Shown in pieces: positions 41,393-54,400 of a DNA stretch of 64,000 bases. This DNA is from Antilocapra americana. Its lineage: Eukaryota; Chordata; Mammalia; Artiodactyla; Antilocapridae. Where the stretch lies: the NCBI GenBank assembly GCA_007570785.1, contig ML664175.1, positions 12,928,687 through 12,992,686 on the forward strand. Reading direction: 5' to 3'. Below the pieces are notes generated by a model. That model saw nothing but the letters and a program-made list of their open reading frames with translations, was not told the DNA's origin and searched no databases. Made by a program: the position numbers and the translations under genes. Every line of letters starts with the position of its first letter. Position 1 is the stretch's first letter.

Positions 41393-41719
41393 AAGTTTTA
41401 AAAGAGAGAGGGAAAGGGGGCTCCAACAACTACACAAAGGGGAAATAGGAGGATGGAGGGAAGGTAACAGCACCAGAGAAAAGATCCCTGACCTCCTGCC
41501 GCTGAGGCTGCTGTGGGTTCATTTCCTGTCTTCACCAGCGTATGCTCAAATCATTTCTATTCCTGGATTCTTCTCCTTAGTTCCTCACTACATTACCCTC
41601 CTCCTACCACCCCTCCCCTCATTCCATTGGCATTACTTCCTTGAGTGAATATTCAGGAAAAGTGATGTTTCACATGTATAAAACGGTACTCTTTTTTTGG
41701 TTTAGTTCCAACTTAAATA
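41393..41719. other. No recognised feature
   Basis: Short unique-looking interval. Confidence 0.3.
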
Positions 41720-42450
41720 ACCTAAAGTCAAAGTTTTTACTGTGGTAAAATACATTTAAAAATTCACCATTTTAACCATTTTTCAGTGAACAGCTGAGTG
41801 GCATTAAATACATTCACATTGTTATATAAACATCTCCACCATTTATCTCCAGAAATTTTTCTGCTTCTCCAAATGAAACTTGGTGCCAAGAAAACACTAG
41901 CTGCCCCAACCCTGAACAACCACTATTCTACTTTCCGTCTCTCTGAACTTTATTACTCTAGGTACCTCACATAAGTGGAATCATACAGTATTTGTTCTTC
42001 TGTGACTGGTCTGTTTCACCTAGAAAAAAGTCTTTAAGGTTGTAGAAAGTGTCAGATTTCCCTTTTTTTTTTTTTTTTTGAAGACTGAGTAGTATTCCAT
42101 TGTATGTTCATGCCCCATTTTATTTATCCATTCATCTGTGAGTGGACACTTGGATTGCTTCCTCCTTCAGTTATTGTGAATAATGCTGCTATGAACATGG
42201 GTGTATGAGTGCCTCTTTCTTGACTTCTTTTGCATTTACCTCCAGAAGCAGAATTGTTGGATCATATAGATGGTAATTCTATGTTTAATTTTTTTTGAGG
42301 AGCTGACATACTGTTTTCCAGACTGGCTGCACCCTTTCATATTCCCACCTACCATGCACCAGGGTCCCAATTTCTCCACATCCTCACCAACACTTGTTAT
42401 TTTCTAGTGTTTGGATAGTAGTCATCCTGATGAGTATGAGGTGGTCAAGG
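41720..42450 (-). mobile_element. Old L1 ORF2 end and 3' UTR, antisense
   Basis: 'ttaaaaattcaccattttaa', 'agtattccattgtatgttca' and 'gaagcagaattgttggatca' are antisense landmarks of an L1M-type 3' region. An 18-base T run lies at about 42063-42080. Confidence 0.75.
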
Positions 42451-42831
42451 GAGTTCTGATAAAGAGATACATGCTTTGATTTGGTATGGGAACCAGAACT
42501 AGAAAGATTCTTGGGGATTTGCTTGTGGCTGTCTTGGCATCTCTGTTTCTTTCTGAAGCTTTGCTTAGTTTTTCTCATTGTACTGACTGGCTTTGTCTGC
42601 TTGCTTGGGGCTTTTACCCCCTTATCATTCTGACTGGCATGCGGCCCCTCTTGGTTACTTCAGTTCAGTCTATATGCTGTGACTTGTTTAACATCATTTC
42701 AGCTTAAAACCCACTTACATTCACTTAAGACTCTGAGTTATCCCATACTGAAATGATGACAAAGGACTCTGATTATTCTGATTCATATTTTGATCAGACT
42801 TGCCTGATAATGGGCTAACTTAGAGTTCAGT
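42451..42831. other. No recognised feature
   Basis: Unique-looking interval. Confidence 0.3.
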
Positions 42832-43776
42832 TCGGTTCAGTCGCTCAGTCATGTCTGATTCTTTGTGACCCCATGGACTGCAGCATGCCAGGCCTCCCTG
42901 TCCATCACCAACTCCCAAAGTCCACCCAAACCCATGTCCATTGAGTTGGTGATGCCATCTGACCATCTCATCCTCTGTCATCCCCTTCTCCTCCTGCCCT
43001 CAATCTTTCCCAGCATCAGGGTCTTTTCCAATGAGTCAGCTCTTCGCATTGGGGGCAAAGTACTGGAGTTTCAGCTTCAACATCAGTCCTCCCAGTGAAC
43101 ACCCAGGACTGATCTCCTTTAGGATGGACTGGTTGGTTCTCCTTGCAGTCCAAGGGACTCTCAAAAGTCTTCTCCAATACCACAGTTCAAAAGCATCAAT
43201 TCTTCGGTGCTCAGCTTTCTTTACAGTCCAACTCTCACATCCATACATGACTACTGGAAAAACCATAGCCTTGACTAGACAGACCTTTGTTGACAAAGTA
43301 ATGTCTCTGCTTTTCAATATGCTGTCTAGGTCGGTCATAATTTTCCTCTCAAGGGCTAAGTGTCTTTTAATTTCATGGGTGCACTCATCATCAGCAGTGA
43401 TTTTGGAGCCCCCAGAAATAAAGTCAGCCACTGTTTCCCCATCTATCTGCCATGAAGTGATGGGACCAGATGCCATGATCTTAGTTTTCTGAATGTTGAG
43501 CTTTAGGCCAACTTTTGCACTCTTCTCTTTCACTTTCATCAAGAGGCTTTTTAGTTCCTCTTCACTTTCTGCCATAAGGGTGGTGTCATCTGCATATCTG
43601 AGGTTATTGATATTTCTCCCAGCAATCTTGATTCCAGCTTGTGTTTCATCCAGCCCAGCATTTCTCATGATGTACTCTGCATATAAGTTAAATAAGCAGG
43701 GGGACAATATACAGCCTTGACGTACTCCTTTTCCTATTTGGAACCAGTCTGTTGTTCCATGTCCAGTTCTAACTGT
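42832..43776 (-). mobile_element. BovB LINE 3' portion, antisense, long RT frame
   Basis: Minus strand is open for 253 codons (43797 to 43036) across the BovB RT: 'GVRQGCILSPCLFNLYAEYI', the catalytic 'NLRYADDTTLMAESEEELKS' and the C-terminal 'AFELWYWRRLLRVPWTARR'. It is the longest surviving BovB frame here, so the copy is relatively young. The 5' half with the endonuclease is missing. Confidence 0.92.
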
Positions 43777-43868
43777 TAGGTGACTAGTTCTGGCCATGAT
43801 CAGAAGGGTAGAGTCACTCTGAAAACTGTGAGTAAGGCATTAAGGGCAGAAGGTAGGCCAGATCTCCT

Positions 43869-43875
<7 letters not shown>

Positions 43876-43916
<41 letters not shown>
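43876..43916. repeat. (GT)n microsatellite
   Basis: About 20 uninterrupted GT units. Confidence 0.95.
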
Positions 43917-43918
<2 letters not shown>

Positions 43919-44616
43919 ATAGGAAATAGTTGGCTATACTGAGTGGTGTCTGAATCAGATTTTCCATGATCAATCCATTTCTCAATCAGTACATATACTC
44001 TATAGAGGTGTTGGATCTCTTATATCCCATGGGCTTGAATGGGACAGGCAAGCAGCAGGCTGCTCCTGGGTTGCCCTTACCTCCACCCAGTACTCTTTGA
44101 GAAACTATGTAATGCTGCTATTTCTAGAGGCAGCTAGCTGGGGGCATAAGCTCTTGGCTCTGCCTAGGGAGACTACAACCCTGGTGAGACAAAGTGGAGA
44201 GAAATATGCTGAAACACAGAGGGGACAAAAGGAGCTTCCAGATGGACAAAGGGTGCCTACTCTACTGTCCTACAGTCTTCCATGGAACAAACCTCATTTT
44301 TTGATTTGCTTAATATTCTCTGGTCAAGTAGCCACCCTACAGAAGACAAATGATAACAGGCACTCACTCTACAGTCATTAGGTTTTCTGTTTGTTTTCAA
44401 TTAATTTTTTTTAAACCATCAACTGTTGGTTTACTATAACAGTGTTGAAAAACAAATGGTTGCTTGATCTATACTCTAATATTGAACAAGCACGCTCATT
44501 TCTAATAACCCAAGTTTTAATTATTCCAGAGGGCTTAGGAAGTAACAGCAAGGACAACAACAACAGTGCTTTAGCTAAAGACACATCATAATATCATCAA
44601 CAAGTTGTCTGTTGTG
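43917..44616. other. No recognised feature
   Basis: Unique-looking sequence. Confidence 0.35.
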
Positions 44617-44822
44617 AAGTAAAAGTCACTCAGTCACGAGCGACTCTTCACGACCCCATGGACTGTAGTCTGCCAGGATCCTCTGTCCATGGAATTCTCC
44701 AGGCCAGAATACTGGAGTGGGTAGCCGTTCGCTTCTCCAGGGGATCTTCCCAGCCCAGGGAGTGAACCCAGTTCTCCTACATTGTAGGTGGATTCTTTAC
44801 TGTCTGAGCCACTGGGGAAGCC
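44617..44822 (-). mobile_element. Bov-tA SINE
   Basis: Antisense full unit, 'aaaagtcactcagtcacgag' to 'gagccactggggaagccc'. Confidence 0.88.
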
Positions 44823-47540
44823 CAAGTCCTCAGCTAGGAAGGGCTTGATGTTGCCTTCACATTTGATTACCTTCTTGCTCTCAATCCAGACTTTCACAAC
44901 ATTTAGAATATAAATTTCTGGCCTGTAAAAATGAGGGTTACTTAGTTCAAAAGTGAAACAGGTCCTTCTCTGGTACCAAGTCTCCACTTTTTCTTTGGCA
45001 GGCCCTGGGGAGGTACTTCCAAGGGGACCCATGTCAGAGCAGCTTTCAGAGAAAGGAATTTGAACTTGATCCCAAATAAGCCAAGGGAATGGGAAGGACA
45101 ACAAGGCAGATATACTTATTTATTTCACTGCCTTTACATAGTGATGAGGTCCTTATCCCTGCCTTCCTCTCAAGCCCTATAAATCCCTACAAGGGGGCAA
45201 TGGGATCAGACCATACATTTAAATGATTTTCAAAGATATCAGGCAATTCCAACTTTCTTAATACAGGAGTGATGAATCTCCAAAATGAAGAGAAGCTTCT
45301 CCCTTTCAAATCTGAGCTGTGAAATACTGATTATGTATTTAAGCTTTGGAGCTATGTAAAGCTTTGTTAGGCAAATCAGCAACCCATCTCTCCTAGCCCC
45401 AAATCTACAGCTTCTATTTATCCATGATGCATTTTCTGGGGCTCTAAGAACAGATGTCTTAACACGGTCATCATCGGTCCTTTGCAGAACATCTGAGGAG
45501 ACAGAGACTTGGTTGGGCTGACAGCAGACTTTTCACTCCAACAAGCCTCACCCCTATAACGGAAATCCAAAGGCCTGGAAACAATGTACATGGCTTCCCT
45601 GACTAATTTCATTACGCAGACATCCTTAGTGGCTCCTGTTACAATCACATCCGGGGTGGGAAACAGTACTGGATTGTGACGATCCCACTAAATCGACAAG
45701 GGTTATCAGTCATCAAAAAGGAACCAAATTAGCATCAAGCAGTAATATTTTATACTTATCAAATCTTCTGCTGGTCAAGGTCCATTACTGAGCAACACCA
45801 TAAAGGCAGGAGCCGTCAGCTCATTCTCCAGAACATTTAAATCTCTGTTGTATTTGTGTAGGATATGATTTCTGGTAGCAATAAAGCCTAATAAAGGTTA
45901 CACCCCAATGAATAAAGTGTTCATAAATTGACCCATGACATTTAAATGGATAATTATATTTGAGATAAAGGAAGAATCTCTCATTTCAGTGAAGAAGTGT
46001 TTCAAGTTGTGCCCAACCCAAGTGACCTACCAGCTACAGGGTGGTTTTACATGGCTTTATAGTGGTATAAAATATTAATATTGCTGGTTACTATTGTATT
46101 AGATTAATTATTCATCAGGTCTTCCCAACAATTCCTGTCTATCAGAATCATCAAGACTAAATTTAAAATGTTCCCACATGTAAGAAACTGAATGGAAAAG
46201 AACTATTACCTGTATCTCTAAGCATGGCTGACATATGCTGCTATTTACTTTCCCCTCAACCCCCACCCTGCCACAGCATGTCAGCCTGTCACCAGACTTT
46301 ATCTTCGCAAGGCAGAGAAGTGTAAAATAGAATCAGTATATGATTAGGAGGAAACTGAAAGAGTTGTTACCGAATGTGATGTATTGAATCCAACTGGAAC
46401 ATTTCAACATATGTTATGTACAGATGCCTCTCAGTTCTCATTAGGGCTGTACCACAGACAACCAACAAAACCTATCTAGGCAAAAACAGAACAAAGCACA
46501 AGTGCTGCAGGGGCTGGAAGCGTGGCTACCCTTCCGTCTCTGGGGTAAATCGTCTCCTATTTCTTGTACAGCATTAGACTTAGGGAAAGAAGAAAGACTC
46601 AAGTATAACACAACTAATGCTAACTTGTTTTATTAATCAATTAATATTTAATTTGTGCATTCAACAAACATTCATGCATTCATATTAGGAAGCTATTTGA
46701 CTCTTTTGAGAGAATACTGGCCATATTATATTTTCTCAAATAAACCGAATAGACAAAATGTTACAAATTCTAAGAGGAAATCTCAGAGAACTCAGCCAGC
46801 AAGACTATCATCACTTTAAAAGCAGGGACTGGGTTTTACTATTCTTTATATGCCAGGTGCTTAGCAATAAATCTTCAGTGGATCAATAAATATAATTTAT
46901 TTTTTAAGGAATTTTCTCTCCAACAACAGGATAGAGTAGAAACCCTAAACAGATCTCCCTGGATAAATTACAATATCTCCCTTAGGAATGCAACATTGAG
47001 CTGGAAATAAAGTAAGGAGTCTTCTGATGCCAAAAATAGTGAAAGATGGGACTCCATTGAGCAATGAAGTCCTTTTATTTCAGAGAGCTTCTGATGAATT
47101 CTGGTGACTCTGAAGTTCCATTTTGACTAATACATGGGAAAAGGGAGACAGAAGGCAAAACATATAGCCCCTCCAAGATGGAGAGTCTAATAAGAAACCC
47201 CTGGGATTTCTGGGATCCTAAAAAGTTATGTTATTAGAAACAATGAACCAGAAATAAACATACTTGCAGAAGAGGACTAAAAGAAAAATTGTCTTTTCTG
47301 ACATTGGCAATGAGAAGAGGGGAAACAAAGCCTTTCCTAACTACAGCTAAGCCTACATACAGATTTGCAAACCAAAGTACACTCTCAGAATATTTAGAGA
47401 AAGGTCAAGTCAAAATTTTAGTTTAATAGTTTAAGGCACCTGGATGAAGCTTTACTTTCTTTACAGAAGTTGAACTCTCTGTAAAGGAACATCCTTTAAA
47501 TCAGGGTTTCAAAATATTCATGAACTCTAAGTTCATTGTA
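44823..47540. other. No recognised feature
   Basis: The longest apparently repeat-poor stretch of the window. No open frame above about 80 codons and no splice-flanked coding block that I can support. It could hold conserved non-coding DNA, which cannot be judged from one sequence. Confidence 0.35.
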
Positions 47541-48790
47541 AAAAAACATAGGCAGAATACTCTGACATAAATCACAGCAAGATCCTCTATGACCCATCTC
47601 CCAGAGTAATGGAAATAAAAACAAAAACAAACAAATGGGACCTAATTAAACTTAAAAGCTTTTGCACAACGAAGGAAACTATAAGCAAGGTGAAAAGAGA
47701 GCCTTCAGAATGGGAGAAAATAATAGCAAATGAAGCAACTGACAAAGAATTAATGTCAAAATTATACAAGCAGCTCATGCAGCTTAATTCCAGAAAAATA
47801 AACGACCCAATCAAAAAAATAGGCCAAAGAACTAAACAGACAGTTCTCCAAAGAAGACATACAGATGGCTAATAAACACATGAAAAGCTGCCCAACAGCA
47901 CTCATTATCAGATAAATACAAATCAAAACCACAATGAGGTACCATTTCACACCAGTCAGAATGGCTGCTATCAAAAAGTCTACAAACAATAAATTCTGGA
48001 GAGAGTGCAGAGAAGAAGGAACCCTCTTACACTGTTGTTGGGAATGCAAACTAGTACAGCCACTAAGGAGAACAGTGTGGAGATTCCTTAATAAAAAACT
48101 GGGACTACAACTGCCATATGATCCAGAAATCCCACTGCTGGGCATACACACCGAGGAAACCAGAACTGAAAGAGACACGTATACCCCAGTGTTCATCTCA
48201 GCACTGTTTACAATAGCTAGGACATGGAAGCAACCTAGATGTCCATCAGCAGATGAATGGATAAGAAAGCTGTGGTACATATACACAATGGAATATTACT
48301 CAGCTATTAAATAGAATGCATTTGAATCAGTTCTAATGAGGTAGATGAAACTGGAGCCTATTATACAGAGTGAAGTAAGTCAGGAAGAAAAATAACAATA
48401 CAGTATATTAATGTATATATATGGAATTTAGAAAGATGGTAATGATGACCCTATATGTGAGACAGCAAAAGAGACACAGATGCAAAGAACAGACTTTTGG
48501 ACTCTGTGGGAGAAGGCAAGGGTGGGATGATTTGAGAGAATAGCATTGAAACATGTGTATTACCATATGTGAAACAGATTGCCAGTCCAGGTAGGATGTA
48601 TGAGACAGGGTGCTCAGGGCTGGTGTACTAGGATGACCCTGAGGGATGGGACAGGGAGGGAGGTGGGAGGGGTTCAAGATGGGGGACACACATTTACACC
48701 CATGACTGATTCATGTCAATGTATGGCAAAAATTACTACAATATTGTAAAGTAATTAGCCTCCAATTAAAATAAATATATAAATTTAAAG
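47541..48790 (+). mobile_element. 5'-truncated L1 (ORF2 C-terminal part and 3' UTR)
   Basis: Two open stretches (47609-47872 and 47934-48314) cover ORF2p C-terminal sequence ('WDLIKLKSFCTTKETISKVK', '[20 protein letters not shown]', '[18 protein letters not shown]'). The 3' UTR and AT-rich tail follow. A frame break lies between the two. Confidence 0.9.
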
Positions 48791-49036
48791 GAAAAAACAG
48801 CTGTGGAAAAAAGGCAGTTCCTCTGCAAAGGAATGTCACTTAGACTGACAGCCTGACAGCTAATTTCTCAACAGCCACAATATAATCCAGAAGACAATGT
48901 AATGATCTAATGTTTCAAGAGAAAAAAAAAAGTTGTTAAATTAGAATTCTATGCCCAATAAAATTATCTTCTATGAACAGAGTAAAGAGACTTTCACATA
49001 AGCAAACATGTAAAATTAGTAAAATGCAAAATTTAA
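48791..49036 (+). mobile_element. Possible L1M/HAL1-like fragment
   Basis: 'agctaatttctcaacagcca', 'aatataatccagaagacaat' and 'aattctatgcccaataaaat' resemble an internal L1M/HAL1 segment. Confidence 0.45.
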
Positions 49037-49180
49037 AATCAGTTTTCTATTGCTGCCGTGACAAATTACCATAAACTTAGCAACTTAAAACACAGTTTTA
49101 TTATCTCACAGTTTGATGGGTCTTATCCACTGAAAAAGCATAAGGCACTACAATTTCTAATGCCGATTGAGCTTTGAGAT
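49037..49180. repeat. Ancient mammalian repeat, family not assigned
   Basis: 'tctattgctgccgtgacaaa', 'ttaccataaacttagcaact' and 'tattatctcacagttt' form the same type of pattern as at 39640. Confidence 0.45.
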
Positions 49181-50300
49181 CTGGGTTTCAAAGTGACTCT
49201 CTATGGAGCCTAAGTAGGTCCAGTCAATGCTAATGGATCCTAGACTCAATTTATAGGCAAGATTCTAACAGACATCCAACCTGTTTTATGATAAAAAGAT
49301 GAAGCCATCCCAGAGTAAGTGATGCTAACAATCACTGTTAAGCAACTCCTGCAGCCATTAAAAGTGCAAAGGATAAAATATTGGAAGCTGACCCAAACTT
49401 GGAAAGAAGTATAACAATTCACCAAAGCACAGAAAAGATCTCAACTCCACATCATAGGTTATATGATAACTAGAAGGGAAGCACTGTTCAAACTAATTTT
49501 GATTGTTTTTTTTAAATTTCTACAATTAAAGACTTTAATTCTCAATATGTCTAACATTTTAACTTACAAGGTACTAAATAAGTACTAGCTTTACTATTTT
49601 TAAAATTTCTGCACACATTTATAAGCAACAGTTAAGATGAATTTTAAGGTTTTGAGGAACTTTTTTAAAGGTCATGAAACAACTGCAATTTTTCCCTCTA
49701 TGGTTAAGTAAGATTTCTAGGGTTCCAGCTTGCTCAGTCATTTTTATATTTCTGCACAAATAGGGAAAGCCACAACTGCCAGCATAGTATGTTGATTTCA
49801 TGTATGTGTTTGGCTGAATATGCATGAGGAAAAAAGCATTTTCAATATGGCTATCCTTCATTAGAATTTCTATTCTTTAGGAGACAGTTTTGCCAATGAC
49901 AAGATGATTAACGCTAAATAAGCTAATGAATATCTAAAAAGGACTGTAAACAGTAGAAAAATAGTTCCTTTACTGAAGGGTTGTCCACAAGTTTAATTTA
50001 TAAGCTTGTCAATTTCTGTGCATGGGAACATCAATTTTGTATTAGTGATCAAGATGAAAAAGACTTGGGAGACCTACTAGAGTAAAATTCTCTGAGTACT
50101 TTTCAAAGGTAAACACATATATCACCTTAGTCTTCTGAGTGGGAAAGTCTGATTACTCACATCCAAAAATATGAAACTCTATTATAGATGTCATGGGAGT
50201 GAAAACTACTCCAGAACCTTAATTTATAATATTAAGCAGCATTGCAATGCCAGAAATGGCTAAAAATTACAAATACTAACAAAACTGAACAAACAAAACC
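49181..50300. other. No recognised feature
   Basis: AT-rich, unique-looking sequence. Confidence 0.35.
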
Positions 50301-50794
50301 ACACTTAAACATTTATAGTATAAATGAGACCAACCAGAACTCCCTTGGAAACTGTTTACCTCAGACGGGGACTTGAGTCCATGTGCTGGGACTCAAATCC
50401 AGCCAAAACCCAGTTTGGGACTTGAATCCACATGACCAGGACTCGAACCTGGGAAAAATCCTGCTGGGGACTTTGGGACTTGAACCCATGTGCTGGGACT
50501 CAAACCCTGCCAAAACCCTGCTTGGTACTTGAATCCACTGGCCTGGGACTCAACCAAGCCAAACCCCACAGTTCCTGGCTTCAGATTCTTGATGTCTCAT
50601 TGCAGAAAGAATTCAGTGAGAGACAAAGTGATAGGTAAGAAGTGGATTTATTTAGATTTAGAGAGGTGCACACTCCACAGACAGTGTGTGGGCTACCATA
50701 AAGGGTGAGTGCAGCCTTGAAATGTGGTTGCTTTAATATGCAGGGCAATTTCATATGCTAATGAGTGGGAGGATTATTCCATCTATTTTAGAGA
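50301..50794 (-). mobile_element. Old ERV LTR, antisense, first part
   Basis: Contains four imperfect units of about 50 bp (about 50375-50572, each 'ggactt.aa.cca...gggactcaa'), then 'gaattcagtgagagacaaag' and 'catatgctaatgagtgggag'. The LTR is split by a BovB that begins at 50795 and continues at 54153. Confidence 0.6.
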
Positions 50795-53700
50795 GACAGT
50801 TGAGTCACTCAGTCATGTCCAACTCTTTGCAACCCCATGAACCACAGCATGCCAGGCCTCCCTGTCCATCACCAACGCTCAGAGTCCACCCAAACCCATG
50901 TCCATTGAGTTGGTGATGCCATCCGACCATCTCATCCTCTGTCATCCCCTTCTCCTCCTGCCCTCAATCTTTCCCAGCATCAAGGTCTTTTCCAATGAGT
51001 CAGCTCTTTGCATCAGGGGGGCAAAGTACTGGAGTTTCAGCTTCAGCATCAGTCCTTCCAGTGAACACCCAGGACTGATCTCCCCTAGGATGGACTGGTT
51101 GGATCTCTTTGCAGGGACTCTCAAGAGTCTTCTCCAACACTACAGTTCAAAAACATCAATTCTTCAGTACTCAGCTTTCTTTATAGTCCAACTCTCACAT
51201 CCATACATGACCACTGGAAAAACCACAGCCTTGACTGGATGGACCTTTGTTGACAAAGTAATGTCTCTGCTTTTTAATATGCTGTCTAGGTTGGTCATAA
51301 CTTTTCTTCCAAGGAGTAAGTGTCTTTCAATTTGAAGGCTGCAGTCACCTTCTGCAGTGATTTTGGAGCCCAGAAAAACAAAGTCAGCCACTGTTTCCCC
51401 ATCTATTTGCCATGAAGTGATGGGACCACATGCCATGATCTTAGTTTTCCCAATGTTGAGCTTTAAGCCAACTTTTGCACTCTCCTCTTTCACGTTCATC
51501 AAGAGGCTCTTTAGTTCTTCTTCACTTTCTGCCATAAGAGTGGTATCTGCATATCTGAGGTTATTGATATTTCTCCTGGAAATCTTGATTCCAGCTTGTG
51601 CTTCCTCCAGCCCACTGTTTCTTATGATGTGCTCTGCATATAAGTTAAATAAGAAGGGTGACAATATACAGCCTTGACATACTCCTTTTTCCTATTTGGA
51701 ACCAGTCTGTGGTTCCACAGCCAGTTCTAACTATTGTTTCCTCACCTGCATACAGGTTTCTCAAGAGACAGGTCAGATGGTCTGGTATTCCCATCTCTTT
51801 CAGAATTTCCCCCAGTTTATTGTGATCCACACAGTCAAAGGCTTTGGCATAGTCAACAAAGCAGAAATAGATGTTTTTCTGGAACACTCTTGCTTTTTTG
51901 ATGATCCAGTGGATGTTGGCAATTTGATCTCTGGCTCCTCTGCCATTTTTAAAACCAGCTTGACATCTCAAGGTTCATGGTTCACGTATTGCTGAAGCCT
52001 GGCTTGGAGAATTTTGAGCATTACTTTACTAGCGTGTGAGATGAGTAATTGTGCGGTAGTTCAAGCATTCTTCGGCATTGCCTGTCTTTGGGATTGGAAT
52101 GAAAAGTGACCTTTTCCATTCCTGTGGGCACTGCTGAGTTTTCCAAATTTGCTAGCATATTGAGTGCAGCACTTTCACAGCATCATCTTTCAGGATTTGA
52201 AATAATTCAACTGGAATTTCATCACCTCCACTAGTTTTGTTCAAAGTGATGTTTTTAAGGCTCACTTGACTTCACATTCCAAGCTATCTGGCACTAGGTA
52301 AGTGATCACACCATTGTGATTATCTGGGTCCTGAAGATTTTTTTGTACAGTTCTTCTGGGTATTCTTGCCACCTCTCCTTAATATCTTCTGCTTCTGTTA
52401 TGTCCATACCATTTCTGTCCTTTATTGAGCCCATCTTTGCATGAAATGTTCCCGTGGTATCTCTAATTTTCTTGAAGAGATCGCTAGTCTTTCTTGTTCT
52501 ATTGTTTTCCTTTATTTCTTTGCATTGATCGCTAAGGAAGGCTTTCTTATCTCTCCTTGCTATTCTTTGGAACTCTTCATTCAAATGGGTATATCTTTCC
52601 TTTTCTCCTTTGCTTTTCACTTCTCTCCTTTTCACAAGTATTTGTAAGGCCTCCTCAGACAGCCATTTTGCTTTTTTGCATTTCTTTTTCTTGGGAATGG
52701 TCTTGATTCCTGGCTCCTGTACAATGTCACGAACTTCCATCCATAGTTTATCAGGCACTCTATCAGATCTAGTCCCTTAAATCTATTTCTCACTTCACTG
52801 TATAATCATAAGGGATTTGATTTAGGTCATACCTGAATGGTCTAGTAGTTTTCCCAATTTTCTTCAATTTATGTCTGAATTTGGCAATAAGGAGTCCATG
52901 ATCTGAGCCACAGTCAGCTCCCGGTCTTCTTTTGCTGACTGTATAGAGCTTCTCCATCTTTGGCTGCAAAGAATATAATCAATCTGATTTCAGTGTTGGC
53001 CATCTGGTGATGTTCATGTGTAGAGTCTTCTCTTGTGTTGTTGGAAAGGGGTATATGCTATGACCAGTATGTTCCCTTGGCAAAACTCTATTAGCCTTTG
53101 CCCTGCTTTGTTCTGTACTCCAAGACCAAATCTGCCTGTTACTCCAGGTGTTTCTTGACTTCCCACTTTTGCATTCCAGTCCCCTATAATGAAAAGGACA
53201 TCTTTTTTTGGGTGTTAGTTCTAGAAGGTCTTGTAGGTCTTCATAGAACCATTCAACTTCAGCTTCTTCAGCATTACTGGTCAGGGCATAGACTTGGATT
53301 ACCGTGATATTGAATGGTTTGCCTTGGAAATGGTTTGCCTTCATTTTTGAGATTGCATCCAAGTACTGCATTTCGAATTCTTTTGTTGACCATGATGGCT
53401 ACTCCATTTCTTCTAAGGGATTCTTACCCACAGTAGTAGATATAATGGTCATCTGAGTTAAATTCACCTGTTCCAGTCCATTTTAGTTTGCTGATTCCTA
53501 AAATGTTGACGTTCACTCTTGCCATCTCCAGTTTGACCACTTCCAATTTGCCTTGATTCATGGACCTAACATTCCAGGTTCCTATGCAATATTACTCTTT
53601 ACAGCATCGGACCTTGCTTCTACCACCAGTCACATCCACAACTGGGTGTTGTTTTTGCTTTGGCTCTGTCTCTTCATTCTTTCTGGAGTTATTTCTCCAC

Positions 53701-54152
53701 TGATCTCCAGTAGTATATTGGGCACCTACTGACCTGGGGAGTTCATCTTTCAGTGTCCTATCTTTTTGCCTTTTCATACTGTTCATGGGGTTATCAAGGC
53801 AAGAATACTGAAGTGGTTTGCCATTCCCTTCTCCAGTGGACCACATTCTGTCAGACCTCTCCACCATGATCCATCTATTTTGGGTGGCCCCACATGGCAT
53901 GGCTTAGTTTCACTGAGTTAGACAAGGCTGTGGTGCTGTGATCAGATTGGCTAGTTGTCTGTGATTGTGGTTTCAGTCTGTCTGCCCTCTGATGCCCTCT
54001 CTCAGTGCCTACCATCTTATTTGGATTTCTCTTACCTTGGATGTGGGGTATCTCTTCACGGGTGCTTCAGCAAAGTGCAGCCGCTGCTCCTTACCTTGGA
54101 CGTGAGGCAGCTCCTCTCAGCCACTGCCCCTGACCTTGAACGTAGTGCTGGA
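50795..54152 (-). mobile_element. Apparently full-length BovB LINE, antisense, disrupted ORF
   Basis: About 3.36 kb, flanked by TTTAGAGA at 50787-50794 and 54153-54160. From its 5' side (54152 downwards) it has the GC-rich 5' leader, the endonuclease region (53371-52979, 'VIQVYALTSNAEEAEVEWFY'; 'RNDKKAFLSDQCKEIKENNR'-like linker at 52758-52306), then RT ('FCFVDYAKAFDCVDHNKLGE' 51971-51645; 'NNLRYADTTLMAESEEELKS' 51664-51164) and the 3' end. Frameshifts and stops break the ORF, and the YADD box reads YAD-T with one residue lost. It is not active. Confidence 0.9.
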
Positions 54153-54400
54153 TTTAGAGAAGGGGTGGAGATTTCCAGGAATTGGGCCACTGCCCAATCC
54201 TTGGTCTTTTGAAGGTGCCTTGGAACTGTCATGGCACCTCAGGGTGTGCCATTTTGCTTGCTGACTGAGGATTAAGCTTTAGTTTTATCTGCCATCTTGG
54301 TCTCATTTGATTCTAATCAGTTTATGTTGTGTCCACTGGCTATGTCATTCTCATACAAGTTGTGCCCTGCCCTTTTCCTTCCTGTTATACCTTGGCCAAC
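54153..54400 (-). mobile_element. Old ERV LTR, antisense, second part
   Basis: Continues the split LTR: 'gaaggggtggagatttccag', 'ggaactgtcatggcacctca' and 'gtccactggctatgtcattc'. A poly-A run lies at about 54411-54423. Confidence 0.6.

Noticed and set aside
44823..47540. Search for host exons in the longest repeat-poor stretch
   Set aside because: No open frame with a recognisable domain and plausible splice sites was found. Conservation data would be needed.
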